From positions 1 to 7,408 of the forward strand of contig CANJKQ010000038.1 of NCBI GenBank assembly GCA_947474905.1: a stretch of DNA of 7,408 nt. Direction: 5' to 3'. Numbering within the stretch: the stretch's first letter is position 1; each line of letters opens with the position of its first letter. The stretch is from Pseudomonadota bacterium (GTDB lineage Bacteria; Pseudomonadota; Alphaproteobacteria; Sphingomonadales; Sphingomonadaceae). Positions 1-4,993 of this stretch are shown here, piece by piece. The position numbers were made by a program, and so were the translations under genes. The notes below the pieces were generated by a model. It was given only the letters and a program-made list of their open reading frames with translations, was not told the DNA's origin and ran no database searches.

Positions 1-35
1 ATTACTGGCCGTCCCGTTTTGATCGAAACCCCGTC

Positions 36-55
36 ACTCCCGCGAAGGCGGGAGT
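36..55. repeat. Single short palindromic repeat (REP-like hairpin)
   Basis: ACTCCCGC (36-43) and GCGGGAGT (48-55) form a perfect 8-bp stem around a GAAG loop. It lies 3' of the MaoC-like gene, whose stop is at 122, and no T-run follows on either strand, so it is not a standard intrinsic terminator. Hairpins of this kind are common between genes in sphingomonads. The remaining bases 56-121 show no gene or other feature I can support. Confidence 0.7.
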
Positions 56-121
56 CGATTGGGGTCAGCGGTGGCCATGTCGCGATAGGGCGGCCCGGCG
101 ATGGCAGGGCAGGCGGCTGGC

Positions 122-571
122 TTACGCCGTCGGCCGCGTCCTGATCAGGCCGATCGACACCACAGTCATCACCGGCTCGTCATGCTGGTTGAACACCGTG
201 GTCCTGGCGCGAAAGCTGCCCATGTCGCTGCGGCTTTTGGACGCGCGCTTTTCCAGCACTTCGTTTTCGCAGCGCAGCGTGTCGCCAGGATAGACGGGCT
301 TCAGCCAGCGCAGCTCATCAATGCCCGGCGAGCCGAGGCTGGCCTGCTGATGGTCCTTCATATCCTCAACCAGCATCGCCATCATCATCGCGGCGGTATG
401 CCAGCCCGATGCCGCGAGCCGCCCGAAATAGGTATCGGCGGCGCCTTCATCCGACAGGTGGAAGGGCTGGGGATCATATTTCGAGGCGAAGTCGATCACT
501 TCCTCCCGCGTGACGGAATAGCTGCCAAAGGCCCGCCGCGACCCGACCTCGATATCCTCGAAATAGCGCAT
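122..571 (-). CDS. MaoC-family dehydratase (hot-dog fold, R-hydratase-like)
   Basis: A 149-residue single hot-dog-fold protein of the MaoC/(R)-specific enoyl-CoA hydratase family, expected to be cytosolic and to hydrate or dehydrate acyl-CoA-like thioesters; the substrate cannot be read from sequence. The N-terminus MRYFEDIEVG is typical of the family. The hydratase motif appears as DPQPFH (residues 33-38), giving the catalytic Asp33/His38 pair, with Gln35 where many members have Asn. The conserved GW-H segment follows near residues 56-58, and the second half carries the usual ELRWLKPVYPGDTL strand. I start at 571 because GGGAGAGG precedes this ATG at good spacing. An upstream start at 718 would add 49 residues that merely translate a REP-like repeat. 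It follows ychF on the same strand after a 143-bp repeat-filled gap, an order common in alphaproteobacteria. Family is firm, role unknown. Confidence 0.9.
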   Translation of the reverse strand: MRYFEDIEVGSRRAFGSYSVTREEVIDFASKYDPQPFHLSDEGAADTYFGRLAASGWHTAAMMMAMLVEDMKDHQQASLGSPGIDELRWLKPVYPGDTLRCENEVLEKRASKSRSDMGSFRARTTVFNQHDEPVMTVVSIGLIRTRPTA

Positions 572-602
572 GTTCAGCCTCTCCCTATGATCACGCAACT
601 TA

Positions 603-690
603 CCCGCTCGTCCCGAGCGAAGTCGAGGGACGGGAGGCCTCGCAGAGACTTGCCGTACCCGTGTCTCGACTTCGCTCGACACGAACGGGG
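603..690. repeat. Inverted pair of REP-like palindromes between ychF and the MaoC gene
   Basis: Two palindromic units face each other. Unit 1 (609-632) has CGTCCC/GGGACG arms around the core GAGCGAAGTCGA (615-626). Unit 2 (660-683) has CGTGTC/GACACG arms around TCGACTTCGCTC (666-677), the exact reverse complement of the first core. The outer ends CCCGCTCG (603-610) and CGAACGGG (683-690) also pair with one mismatch, so the whole block can fold as one large hairpin. This is the layout of paired REP elements (BIME-like). It fills the ychF-MaoC gap and would lie in a shared transcript, where it could affect mRNA stability or separate expression of the two genes; that role is inference. Confidence 0.8.
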
Positions 691-714
691 TAGTTGGCGT
701 GCCAACTCTCGCCC

Positions 715-1815
715 TCAAACATTGAAGCGGAACAGCATGACGTCGCCATCCTGCACCAGATACTCCTTGCCTTCCTGGCGCAACTTGCCGGCATCGCGCG
801 CGCCTGCTTCACCGCCGAACGCGACATAATCGGCAAAGGCGATCGTTTCGGCGCGGATGAAGCCGCGTTCGAAATCGGAATGGATGACGCCCGCTGCCTG
901 CGGTGCCTTGGCGCCCGCCGATACCGTCCAGGCGCGCGCTTCCTTGGGGCCGCAGGTGAAGAAGGTGATGAGGTGGAGCAGGTCATAGCCCGCCCGGATC
1001 ACGCGGGCGAGGCCGGTTTCCGCGAGGCCCAGTTCGACCAGGAACTCGCCGCGTTCCTCGCTCGGCATGGTCGCGATTTCGGCTTCGATCGCGGCGGAGA
1101 CGATCACGGCCTTGGCGCCTTCCGCCGCCGCCTTGGCAAAGACGCGTTCGGACAGCGCATTGCCCGTCGCCGCGTCGCCCTCATCGACATTGCAGACGTA
1201 AAGCACCGGCTTGGAGGTCAGGAGCTGCGCCTGGTCGAGCACGCGCCGTTCCTCCTCGTCGCGCGGTTCGGCCAGCCGCGCGGGCTTGCCTTCGCGCAGC
1301 AGGTCCAGCGCCTGGCCCAGGATGCTCGCGGCGATCTTGGCTTCCTTGTCGCCCTGCGCGGCTTTTTTGGCGAAATTGGGCACGCGTTTTTCCAGGCTGT
1401 CGAGATCGGCGAGCATCAGCTCGGTCTCGACCGTCTCGGCATCGGCAATCGGATCGACGCGGTTGTCGACATGCTGAATGTCGTCATTCTCAAAACAGCG
1501 CAGCACATGGACGATCGCGTCCACCTCGCGGATATTGCCGAGAAACTGGTTGCCGAGGCCCTCGCCCTTGCTCGCCCCGCGTACCAGCCCGGCAATGTCG
1601 ACAAAGCCCAGCTGGGTTTCGATCACCTTGGCCGAATGCGCGATTTCGGCGAGCTTGTGCAGGCGCGGATCGGGCACCGCGACATTGCCGACATTGGGCT
1701 CGATTGTGCAGAAGGGGTAATTGGCCGCCTGAGCCGCCGCCGTTTCGGTCAGGGCATTGAACAGAGTCGATTTGCCGACATTGGGCAGGCCGACGATACC
1801 ACAACGAAATCCCAT
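715..1815 (-). CDS. ychF: Redox-regulated ATPase YchF (Obg-family, HAS-NTPase)
   Basis: A 366-residue cytosolic P-loop NTPase (E. coli YchF is 363), a ribosome-associated member of the TRAFAC/Obg group that prefers ATP and is linked to stress and translation control. The P-loop GLPNVGKS spans residues 9-16. The switch region reads DIAGLVRGASKGEGLGN. The G4 position is NVDE rather than NKxD, which fits the family's ATP preference. The C-terminal TGS-like domain includes HSDFERGFIRAE. Cys36 in NYPFC aligns with the redox-sensitive Cys35 reported for E. coli YchF. The start at 1815 gives the canonical MGFRCGIVG and has AGGA five bases upstream; a TTG at 1890 would add 25 non-conserved residues. 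YchF is usually next to pth, but here the oxygenase and exported-protein genes lie between them, so it probably has its own promoter in 1816-2156. Confidence 0.97.
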   Translation of the reverse strand: MGFRCGIVGLPNVGKSTLFNALTETAAAQAANYPFCTIEPNVGNVAVPDPRLHKLAEIAHSAKVIETQLGFVDIAGLVRGASKGEGLGNQFLGNIREVDAIVHVLRCFENDDIQHVDNRVDPIADAETVETELMLADLDSLEKRVPNFAKKAAQGDKEAKIAASILGQALDLLREGKPARLAEPRDEEERRVLDQAQLLTSKPVLYVCNVDEGDAATGNALSERVFAKAAAEGAKAVIVSAAIEAEIATMPSEERGEFLVELGLAETGLARVIRAGYDLLHLITFFTCGPKEARAWTVSAGAKAPQAAGVIHSDFERGFIRAETIAFADYVAFGGEAGARDAGKLRQEGKEYLVQDGDVMLFRFNV

Positions 1816-1918
1816 GAGTGTCCTGTGAAAATGGCTGGGGTTTGGCCTTGGCGGATAGGGCGTCAGCGCGGCGATTGCCAGCGTGATCAACGCCCCCTCA
1901 GCTCATCGACGTCCTTGC

Positions 1919-1941
1919 ACGGTTAATCGCGTGATAACCGT
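1919..1941. promoter_or_regulatory. Small dyad, possible operator or leader hairpin
   Basis: ACGGTTA (1919-1925) and TAACCGT (1935-1941) form a perfect 7-bp inverted repeat with a 9-base centre. Its AT-richer arms stand out from the GC-rich surroundings. It lies 104 bases upstream of the ychF start and in the divergent region, so it could be a regulator-binding site, but nothing identifies a regulator. Confidence 0.3.
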
Positions 1942-1986
1942 CGTCCCCGTGCGGGTGGTCCCCAGCGGCGGCGTCTCGTCCATCGG

Positions 1987-2017
1987 GGCGCCGCGTGAAG
2001 ACGCACGCCGCGGCGCC
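1987..2017. repeat. 9-bp GC-only inverted repeat
   Basis: GGCGCCGCG (1987-1995) pairs with CGCGGCGCC (2009-2017) across 13 bases. Each arm also contains the self-complementary GGCGCC. In DNA this GC-rich such a repeat could occur by chance, but it adjoins a longer perfect repeat starting 11 bases later. Confidence 0.4.
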
Positions 2018-2027
2018 GCCAGGGAGG

Positions 2028-2078
2028 GATGCGCGAGATGCCAGTGGTGCGGGGGGTCGCATCGGCATCTCGCGCATC
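2028..2078. repeat. 15-bp perfect inverted repeat upstream of the exported-protein gene
   Basis: GATGCGCGAGATGCC (2028-2042) is matched exactly by its reverse complement GGCATCTCGCGCATC (2064-2078), with a 21-base loop. It ends 78 bases before the ATG at 2157. No T-run follows on the plus strand. If transcription of the plus-strand gene begins upstream of it, this would be a strong 5'-leader hairpin; otherwise it may be a protein-binding dyad or a lone repeat unit. It does not resemble the other repeats in the window. Confidence 0.6.
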
Positions 2079-2156
2079 GGTTCCGCCGCGGCTTGCGCGC
2101 TATCCGGTGCGATGCGATCCTACCCTATCGTCATTGTGGCTGAGGGAGAGGGGCGG

Positions 2157-2552
2157 ATGATTCGCGGGGCATTGTTCGCGGCCATCATGGCAGCGGGTCT
2201 ATCGGGCGCCGTCGCCGCCCAGGCGCCGGCCGCGTCGGCCGTCTGTTCAGGCAAAGCGGTGACGATCCGGCTGAGCGCGATCAAGCCGGGGCAATTGGCG
2301 GCATTCCGGAAAGCGGTTGCCGACCATCAGGCCTGGTACGCGGCGCACCACAATGCCACCAAAGTGGAGTTCGTCCACCTCGCCGCCCGCAGCGCGGTGG
2401 GCGGCTTTGGCTGGGATGACAGCAGCGCCATGACGATCGTGACGCATGACTTGTCCTCCAATCCGGCTCGGGACGCGGGCTTTCAGGCCTTTGTCGGCGA
2501 ATACAGGGCGAGTTCGGACGTGAAGCAGGAATATCGCGGCTGCATCAACTGA
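2157..2552 (+). CDS. Small exported protein of unknown function
   Basis: A 131-residue protein I do not recognise. Residues 1-21 form a signal peptide: a basic start (MIRG), a hydrophobic stretch and an AVAA end, with cleavage likely before Gln22 (a second possible site is after Ala28). The mature part of about 110 residues is soluble-looking. It has one cysteine near its start (Cys30) and one three residues from its end (Cys129), placed to join the two ends by a disulphide in the periplasm. The stretch IKPGQLAAFRKAVADHQAWY followed by a later FQAFVGEY helix recalls dimeric alpha/beta-barrel (ABM/EthD-like) proteins, but this is only a resemblance. The start is fixed by the strong ribosome-binding site just before 2157; an ATG-led extension from 1995 would bury the signal peptide. 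It ends 16 bp from the convergent oxygenase gene and is the only plus-strand gene here. Confidence 0.75.
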   Translation: MIRGALFAAIMAAGLSGAVAAQAPAASAVCSGKAVTIRLSAIKPGQLAAFRKAVADHQAWYAAHHNATKVEFVHLAARSAVGGFGWDDSSAMTIVTHDLSSNPARDAGFQAFVGEYRASSDVKQEYRGCIN

Positions 2553-2568
2553 CGCGGCCGCTAAAGCG

Positions 2569-3177
2569 CTATGAATAATTGAAGCTGATGCTGATCCGCT
2601 CGCTGCTGCCCTTGCCGGCATGGGGCATCACTTCGTGGCGCAACCAGCTTTCCCATAGCAGGATTGTGCCGGGCGTCGGCGCGATGTGGACAAAGGATTG
2701 GCGATCTTCGGGCGCGTCGGGCCGGCGGACGGGGGCGGCCATCATCAGCGGCAAGCGCGGGTCTTCGAAACGGATCGCGCCGCTGCCCGGCGGCACCGCG
2801 ACATAAAGCGTGCCGGAAATGATGCTGTGCGGGTGGATATGGCCGCTATGCGTGGCGCCCGGCTTCATCACATTGACCCACAGGCTGTCGAGCTTGGGCT
2901 TGCGGTTGCCAAGATCGAAGGCGCAATCGCGCGCAAAGGCGGCGGCATGGCGGTTGAGCGCCCGCGCCAGATCGGCAAAGGCCGGGTCGCGTTGCGGCAA
3001 GTCATTGAGCGACGCGTAGGAGGTATAGCCGCGATAGCCATGCGCCTTGCTCCACGCGCGGCCGGCGGTGTCGTCGACTGCCAGCGCCAGGCAGGAGCCA
3101 TGCAGCGCGGCGAGCAGATCGTCGTCGGCAAGCGCGCCCTCGTATAGCGGGGTGGTGAAGAGGAAGCGGATTGCCAT
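2569..3177 (-). CDS. Putative 2OG-Fe(II) oxygenase (TIGR02466 / PF13759 type)
   Basis: A 202-residue protein resembling the TIGR02466 group of 2-oxoglutarate/Fe(II)-dependent dioxygenases, which adopt the double-stranded beta-helix fold. Substrates of this group are generally unknown. The likely metal site begins at SGHIHPHS (residues 111-118; His113, His115 and His117 are candidates). The distal His181 lies in RHEVMPH, and Arg194 in SSERISISFNYS fits the 2-oxoglutarate-binding arginine. FEDPR (137-141) and the SLWVNVMKPG strand before the iron site are also typical. No signal peptide or membrane segment is visible, so it should be cytosolic. The start at 3177 gives MAIRFLFTTPLYEG, the usual kind of beginning, although no clear Shine-Dalgarno precedes it. 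It lies between pth and ychF, which are often neighbours, so it looks inserted. The family call is good; the reaction is unknown. Confidence 0.85.
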   Translation of the reverse strand: MAIRFLFTTPLYEGALADDDLLAALHGSCLALAVDDTAGRAWSKAHGYRGYTSYASLNDLPQRDPAFADLARALNRHAAAFARDCAFDLGNRKPKLDSLWVNVMKPGATHSGHIHPHSIISGTLYVAVPPGSGAIRFEDPRLPLMMAAPVRRPDAPEDRQSFVHIAPTPGTILLWESWLRHEVMPHAGKGSSERISISFNYS

Positions 3178-3228
3178 TGTTGCGGGGTTAAGGCGAGGAT
3201 GGGGCTTTGAATAGGGTCTTAGATAGCC

Positions 3229-3335
3229 CTTCCCCGGCGAAGGCCGGGGCCCAGCCTAAGAAAATGCGCGCGGCAGCGCGCCTGCACTATCGTGCAGAAC
3301 TTTACAGGACTGGACCCCGGCCTTCGCCGGGGAAG
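3229..3335. repeat. Cloverleaf-like palindromic element between pth and the oxygenase gene
   Basis: The outer arms, 3229-3254 and 3310-3335, are 26 bases each and pair at 25 positions; the mismatch lies near the inner end. Each arm contains the palindrome CCCCGGCGAAGGCCGGGG or its complement. The loop holds two further perfect hairpins side by side: GCGCGC-GGCA-GCGCGC (3266-3281) and CTGCAC-TATC-GTGCAG (3282-3297). The whole can fold into a three-way junction. It fills most of the 181-bp gap 3178-3358. Outer arms of this type recur widely in sphingomonad genomes (general knowledge); whether the inner hairpins are a fixed part of the family cannot be judged from one copy. Confidence 0.8.
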
Positions 3336-3358
3336 CGCGGAACCCGGTTCTGGAGATC

Positions 3359-3934
3359 CTAGTCCGCCTGCTGCAGCCGCAGCGCGACGTCGTTCATGAA
3401 GCGCGCGTCATCCCCCTTGGCGAGCCATTGCGCCTCCGCCGCGACCGCGCCCAGCATCGCGGCGAGCGGGTCCATCTCGGCTTTGGCATAGTTGCCGAGC
3501 ACATGGCCCTGCACCCGGTCCTTGTGGCCCGGATGGCCGATGCCAATCCGCACACGGCGGAAATCCTCGCCGATATGCGCAACCATGGAACGGATGCCGT
3601 TATGCCCGGCGGTGCCGCCGCCGCGCCGCACTTTCACCTTGAACGGCGCAAGGTCGAGCTCATCATAGAACACCGTCACGTCTTCCGGCGACAATTTGTA
3701 GAAGCGCATCGCCTCGCCGACCGAGCGGCCGCTGTCGTTCATGAAGGTGGCGGGTTTCAGGAGAATGAGCTTTTCGCTGCCCAGCCGCGCCTCGATCGCC
3801 CAGCCCTGGAACCGCTTCTTGGGCGTGTCGAAATCGTGCAGCTCGGCAATGGCATCAACCGCCATGAAACCGACATTGTGCCGGTTGAGCGCATATTGCG
3901 CGCCCGGATTACCTAGACCGGCCCAAAGCTGCAT
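3359..3934 (-). CDS. pth: Peptidyl-tRNA hydrolase
   Basis: A 191-residue bacterial-type (Pth1) hydrolase, close to the 194 of E. coli. It cleaves the ester bond of peptidyl-tRNAs released from stalled ribosomes, in the cytosol, and is normally essential. The active-site set is complete: Asn9 in GLGNPG, catalytic His19 in NRHNVGF, Asn66 in FMNDSG, Asp91 in YDELDLAP and Asn112 in GHNG. The start at 3934 gives MQLWAGLGNPG, matching the family beginning. The best ribosome-binding site, GAGAGGGAG, lies seven bases upstream and overlaps one arm of a repeat-derived hairpin (3944-3967). It lies 187 bp downstream of rplY on the same strand, a classic pair, but the gap is unusually long because it is full of palindromic repeats. 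Confidence 0.97.
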   Translation of the reverse strand: MQLWAGLGNPGAQYALNRHNVGFMAVDAIAELHDFDTPKKRFQGWAIEARLGSEKLILLKPATFMNDSGRSVGEAMRFYKLSPEDVTVFYDELDLAPFKVKVRRGGGTAGHNGIRSMVAHIGEDFRRVRIGIGHPGHKDRVQGHVLGNYAKAEMDPLAAMLGAVAAEAQWLAKGDDARFMNDVALRLQQAD

Positions 3935-3943
3935 TTCCCGGCT

Positions 3944-3967
3944 CCCTCTCCCCTTCAGGGGAGAGGG
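3944..3967 (-). promoter_or_regulatory. 10-bp hairpin covering the pth ribosome-binding site
   Basis: CCCTCTCCCC (3944-3953) and GGGGAGAGGG (3958-3967) pair perfectly around a 4-base loop. Read in the pth direction, the purine arm (3953-3944) comes second and contains the GGGGAG/GAGAGG sequence nearest the ATG at usable Shine-Dalgarno distance. In mRNA the site would therefore be at least partly closed. The hairpin is seen directly; an effect on translation is inference. Confidence 0.55.
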
Positions 3968-3969
3968 CT

Positions 3970-4023
3970 GGGGAGAGGGGCAGTGAGGCGCTTTACCTCG
4001 CCGCCCAGCTCAACCCCTCTCCC
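3970..4023. repeat. Inverted repeat, part of the composite repeat tract between rplY and pth
   Basis: GGGAGAGGGG (3971-3980) pairs with CCCCTCTCCC (4014-4023) over 10 bp, enclosing a loop with a weak internal GAGG/CCTC stem. Its arms are near-copies of those of the adjacent hairpin 3944-3967, so alternative pairings between the two are possible. Together with the element at 4028-4105 it makes the whole rplY-pth gap palindromic. Confidence 0.5.
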
Positions 4024-4027
4024 AACC

Positions 4028-4105
4028 AGTTCGGGGTAAATAATACCCCGTATTATACAGGCCATGCCGGGGGCATGGCCGACCCCGAACTCCCGTAAAC
4101 GGGAG
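4028..4105. repeat. Three-way-junction repeat, copy 1 (downstream of rplY)
   Basis: The outer stem AGTTCGGGGT (4028-4037) pairs with ACCCCGAACT (4082-4091). Inside are hairpin A, ATAATAC-CCC-GTATTAT (4040-4056), and hairpin B, GGCCATGCC-GGG-GGCATGGCC (4060-4080). A further hairpin, CTCCCGT-AA-ACGGGAG (4090-4105), overlaps the end of the outer stem and could compete with it. The same layout, in the same orientation, is found at 4880-4969. The CCC loop of A and the GGG loop of B are complementary and could form a kissing contact. Confidence 0.8.
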
Positions 4106-4121
4106 AGGGCTGGTAGTTGGA

Positions 4122-4739
4122 TTACTCCCCGCCTTCCTCGGCGGTTTCGTTGTCGCCTTCGCTCGACTTCAGCGCCGACGGCGCCACGATCGTCGCAATG
4201 GTGAAGTCGCGGTCCTCGATCGCCGGCTTGGCGCCCTTGGGCAGCGTCACCGCCGAGATGTGGATCGAGGCGCCAACGTCAAAGCCCTTGAGCGAGACGG
4301 TGACGTCGTCGGGGATTTCCGCCGCATCGACGACCAGCTCCAGCTCATGGCGAACGATATTGAGCACGCCGCCGCGCTTGATGCCGGGGCAATCGTCTTC
4401 ATCGACGAAATGGACGGGCACCGAGACATGGACGGTCGAATGCTCGCCGATGCGCAGAAAATCGGCATGGACCGGGCGATCGGTGACGGGGTCGAACGCG
4501 ACATCCTTGGGCAGCGTGCGCACCTGCGCGCCGCCGACATCCAGCATCACGACCGAATTCATGAAATGGCCCGTCATCAGCAGGCGATACAGCGCCTTTT
4601 CCTCGACATGGACGGTCAGGGGATCTTGCTTGTTGCCGTAGATTACGGCGGGCACGCGGCCGTCACGACGCAGTGACCGAGAGGCTCCCTTGCCAACCCG
4701 ATCGCGCGTCTCGGCAGCGAGCGTCAATACTTTGCTCAT
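4122..4739 (-). CDS. rplY: 50S ribosomal protein L25 / general stress protein Ctc
   Basis: A 205-residue L25 of the long TL5/Ctc type. The N-terminal domain (about residues 1-95) binds 5S rRNA in the large ribosomal subunit, and the C-terminal beta domain is absent from the short E. coli L25. Family landmarks are [21 protein letters not shown] near the start, IYGNK, the [16 protein letters not shown] stretch (about residues 82-97) and the C-terminal [15 protein letters not shown]. The tail is strongly acidic (NETAEEGGE), which is common in this family. The start at 4739 is preceded by GGAAGG at eight bases. It is the first gene of the rplY-pth pair, and three-way-junction repeats lie close on both sides of it. 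Confidence 0.96.
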   Translation of the reverse strand: MSKVLTLAAETRDRVGKGASRSLRRDGRVPAVIYGNKQDPLTVHVEEKALYRLLMTGHFMNSVVMLDVGGAQVRTLPKDVAFDPVTDRPVHADFLRIGEHSTVHVSVPVHFVDEDDCPGIKRGGVLNIVRHELELVVDAAEIPDDVTVSLKGFDVGASIHISAVTLPKGAKPAIEDRDFTIATIVAPSALKSSEGDNETAEEGGE

Positions 4740-4770
4740 CTGTTCAACCTTCCGAAACGTTCATGGTCAC

Positions 4771-4802
4771 CCGGTCAAGCCTCCAGGGATGACCCTGACC
4801 GG
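4771..4802 (-). promoter_or_regulatory. Leader hairpin upstream of rplY
   Basis: CCGGTCA (4771-4777) pairs with TGACCGG (4796-4802) over 7 bp, and a nested alternative CAGGG-CCCTG (4784-4797) shares two bases with it. It lies 31-63 bases upstream of the rplY ATG, within the expected 5' leader. Some ribosomal-protein genes are controlled by leader structures that bind their own product; that role here is only a guess. Confidence 0.35.
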
Positions 4803-4812
4803 AAGCGCGGGC

Positions 4813-4840
4813 GCATAGCCGAAAGGGGGCGGCGGAGCAA
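4813..4840 (-). promoter_or_regulatory. Possible sigma-70-type promoter of rplY
   Basis: On the minus strand TTGCTC (4840-4835) is followed after 16 bases by CTATGC (4818-4813). This partly matches the alphaproteobacterial housekeeping pattern TTGAC-N17-CTATAT. A start near 4806 would give a leader of about 65 bases beginning at the dyad 4771-4802. The match is weak and rests on inspection only. Confidence 0.3.
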
Positions 4841-4879
4841 GGGTGGGAATGAGGAACGTGGGGCAGTACTCAATCTCAT

Positions 4880-4969
4880 CTCCCGCTTGCGGGAGTTCGG
4901 GGTAAACAGCGCCCCGCGCTGTTTAGGCCATGCCGGGGGCATGGCCGACCCCGAACTCCCCAAGGGGAG
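4880..4969. repeat. Three-way-junction repeat, copy 2 (upstream of rplY)
   Basis: The outer stem GGGAGTTCGGGGT (4891-4903) pairs with ACCCCGAACTCCC (4948-4960), 13 bp. Hairpin A is AAACAGCGC-CCC-GCGCTGTTT (4904-4924). Hairpin B (4926-4946) is identical to that of copy 1. Flanking hairpins CTCCCGC-TT-GCGGGAG (4880-4895) and CTCCCC-AA-GGGGAG (4956-4969) overlap the ends of the outer stem. It lies between the end of the hemerythrin-like gene and the rplY promoter region, in the same orientation as copy 1 about 860 bp away. Confidence 0.8.
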
Positions 4970-4993
4970 AGGGCTATTATAGACAGCGATGAC

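Larger units (their letters stand above)
1816..2156. other. 341-bp divergent intergenic region between ychF and the exported-protein gene
   Basis: No gene is supportable here; open frames through it lack conserved features or a good ribosome-binding site. It should hold the promoters of both divergent genes, but I cannot identify a convincing -35/-10 pair for either. Three inverted repeats are visible: a 7-bp dyad at 1919-1941, a 9-bp repeat at 1987-2017 and a 15-bp perfect repeat at 2028-2078 (listed separately). The last 15 bases, GAGGGAGAGGGGCGG, contain the strong ribosome-binding site of the plus-strand gene. Confidence 0.6.

Noticed and set aside
572..718. N-terminal extension of the MaoC-like protein from 718
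   Set aside because: The extra 49 residues translate the REP-like pair; the ATG at 571 has a good ribosome-binding site and the canonical family start.
694..1926. 410-residue plus-strand open frame
   Set aside because: It is the antisense of ychF, whose minus-strand product has full family motifs. The plus-strand product has the Arg/Gly/Ala-rich shadow composition and no motif.
1995..2156. 54-residue N-terminal extension of the exported protein
   Set aside because: It would bury the signal peptide, is translated from the hairpin region, and a strong ribosome-binding site lies directly before 2157.
4775..4963. Small minus-strand open frame upstream of rplY
   Set aside because: It runs through the three-way-junction repeat and the rplY leader, with no family features and no clear ribosome-binding site.
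4028..4969. Composite transposon or integron carrying rplY
   Set aside because: No transposase, integrase or target-site duplication is visible; two dispersed repeat copies explain the pattern.
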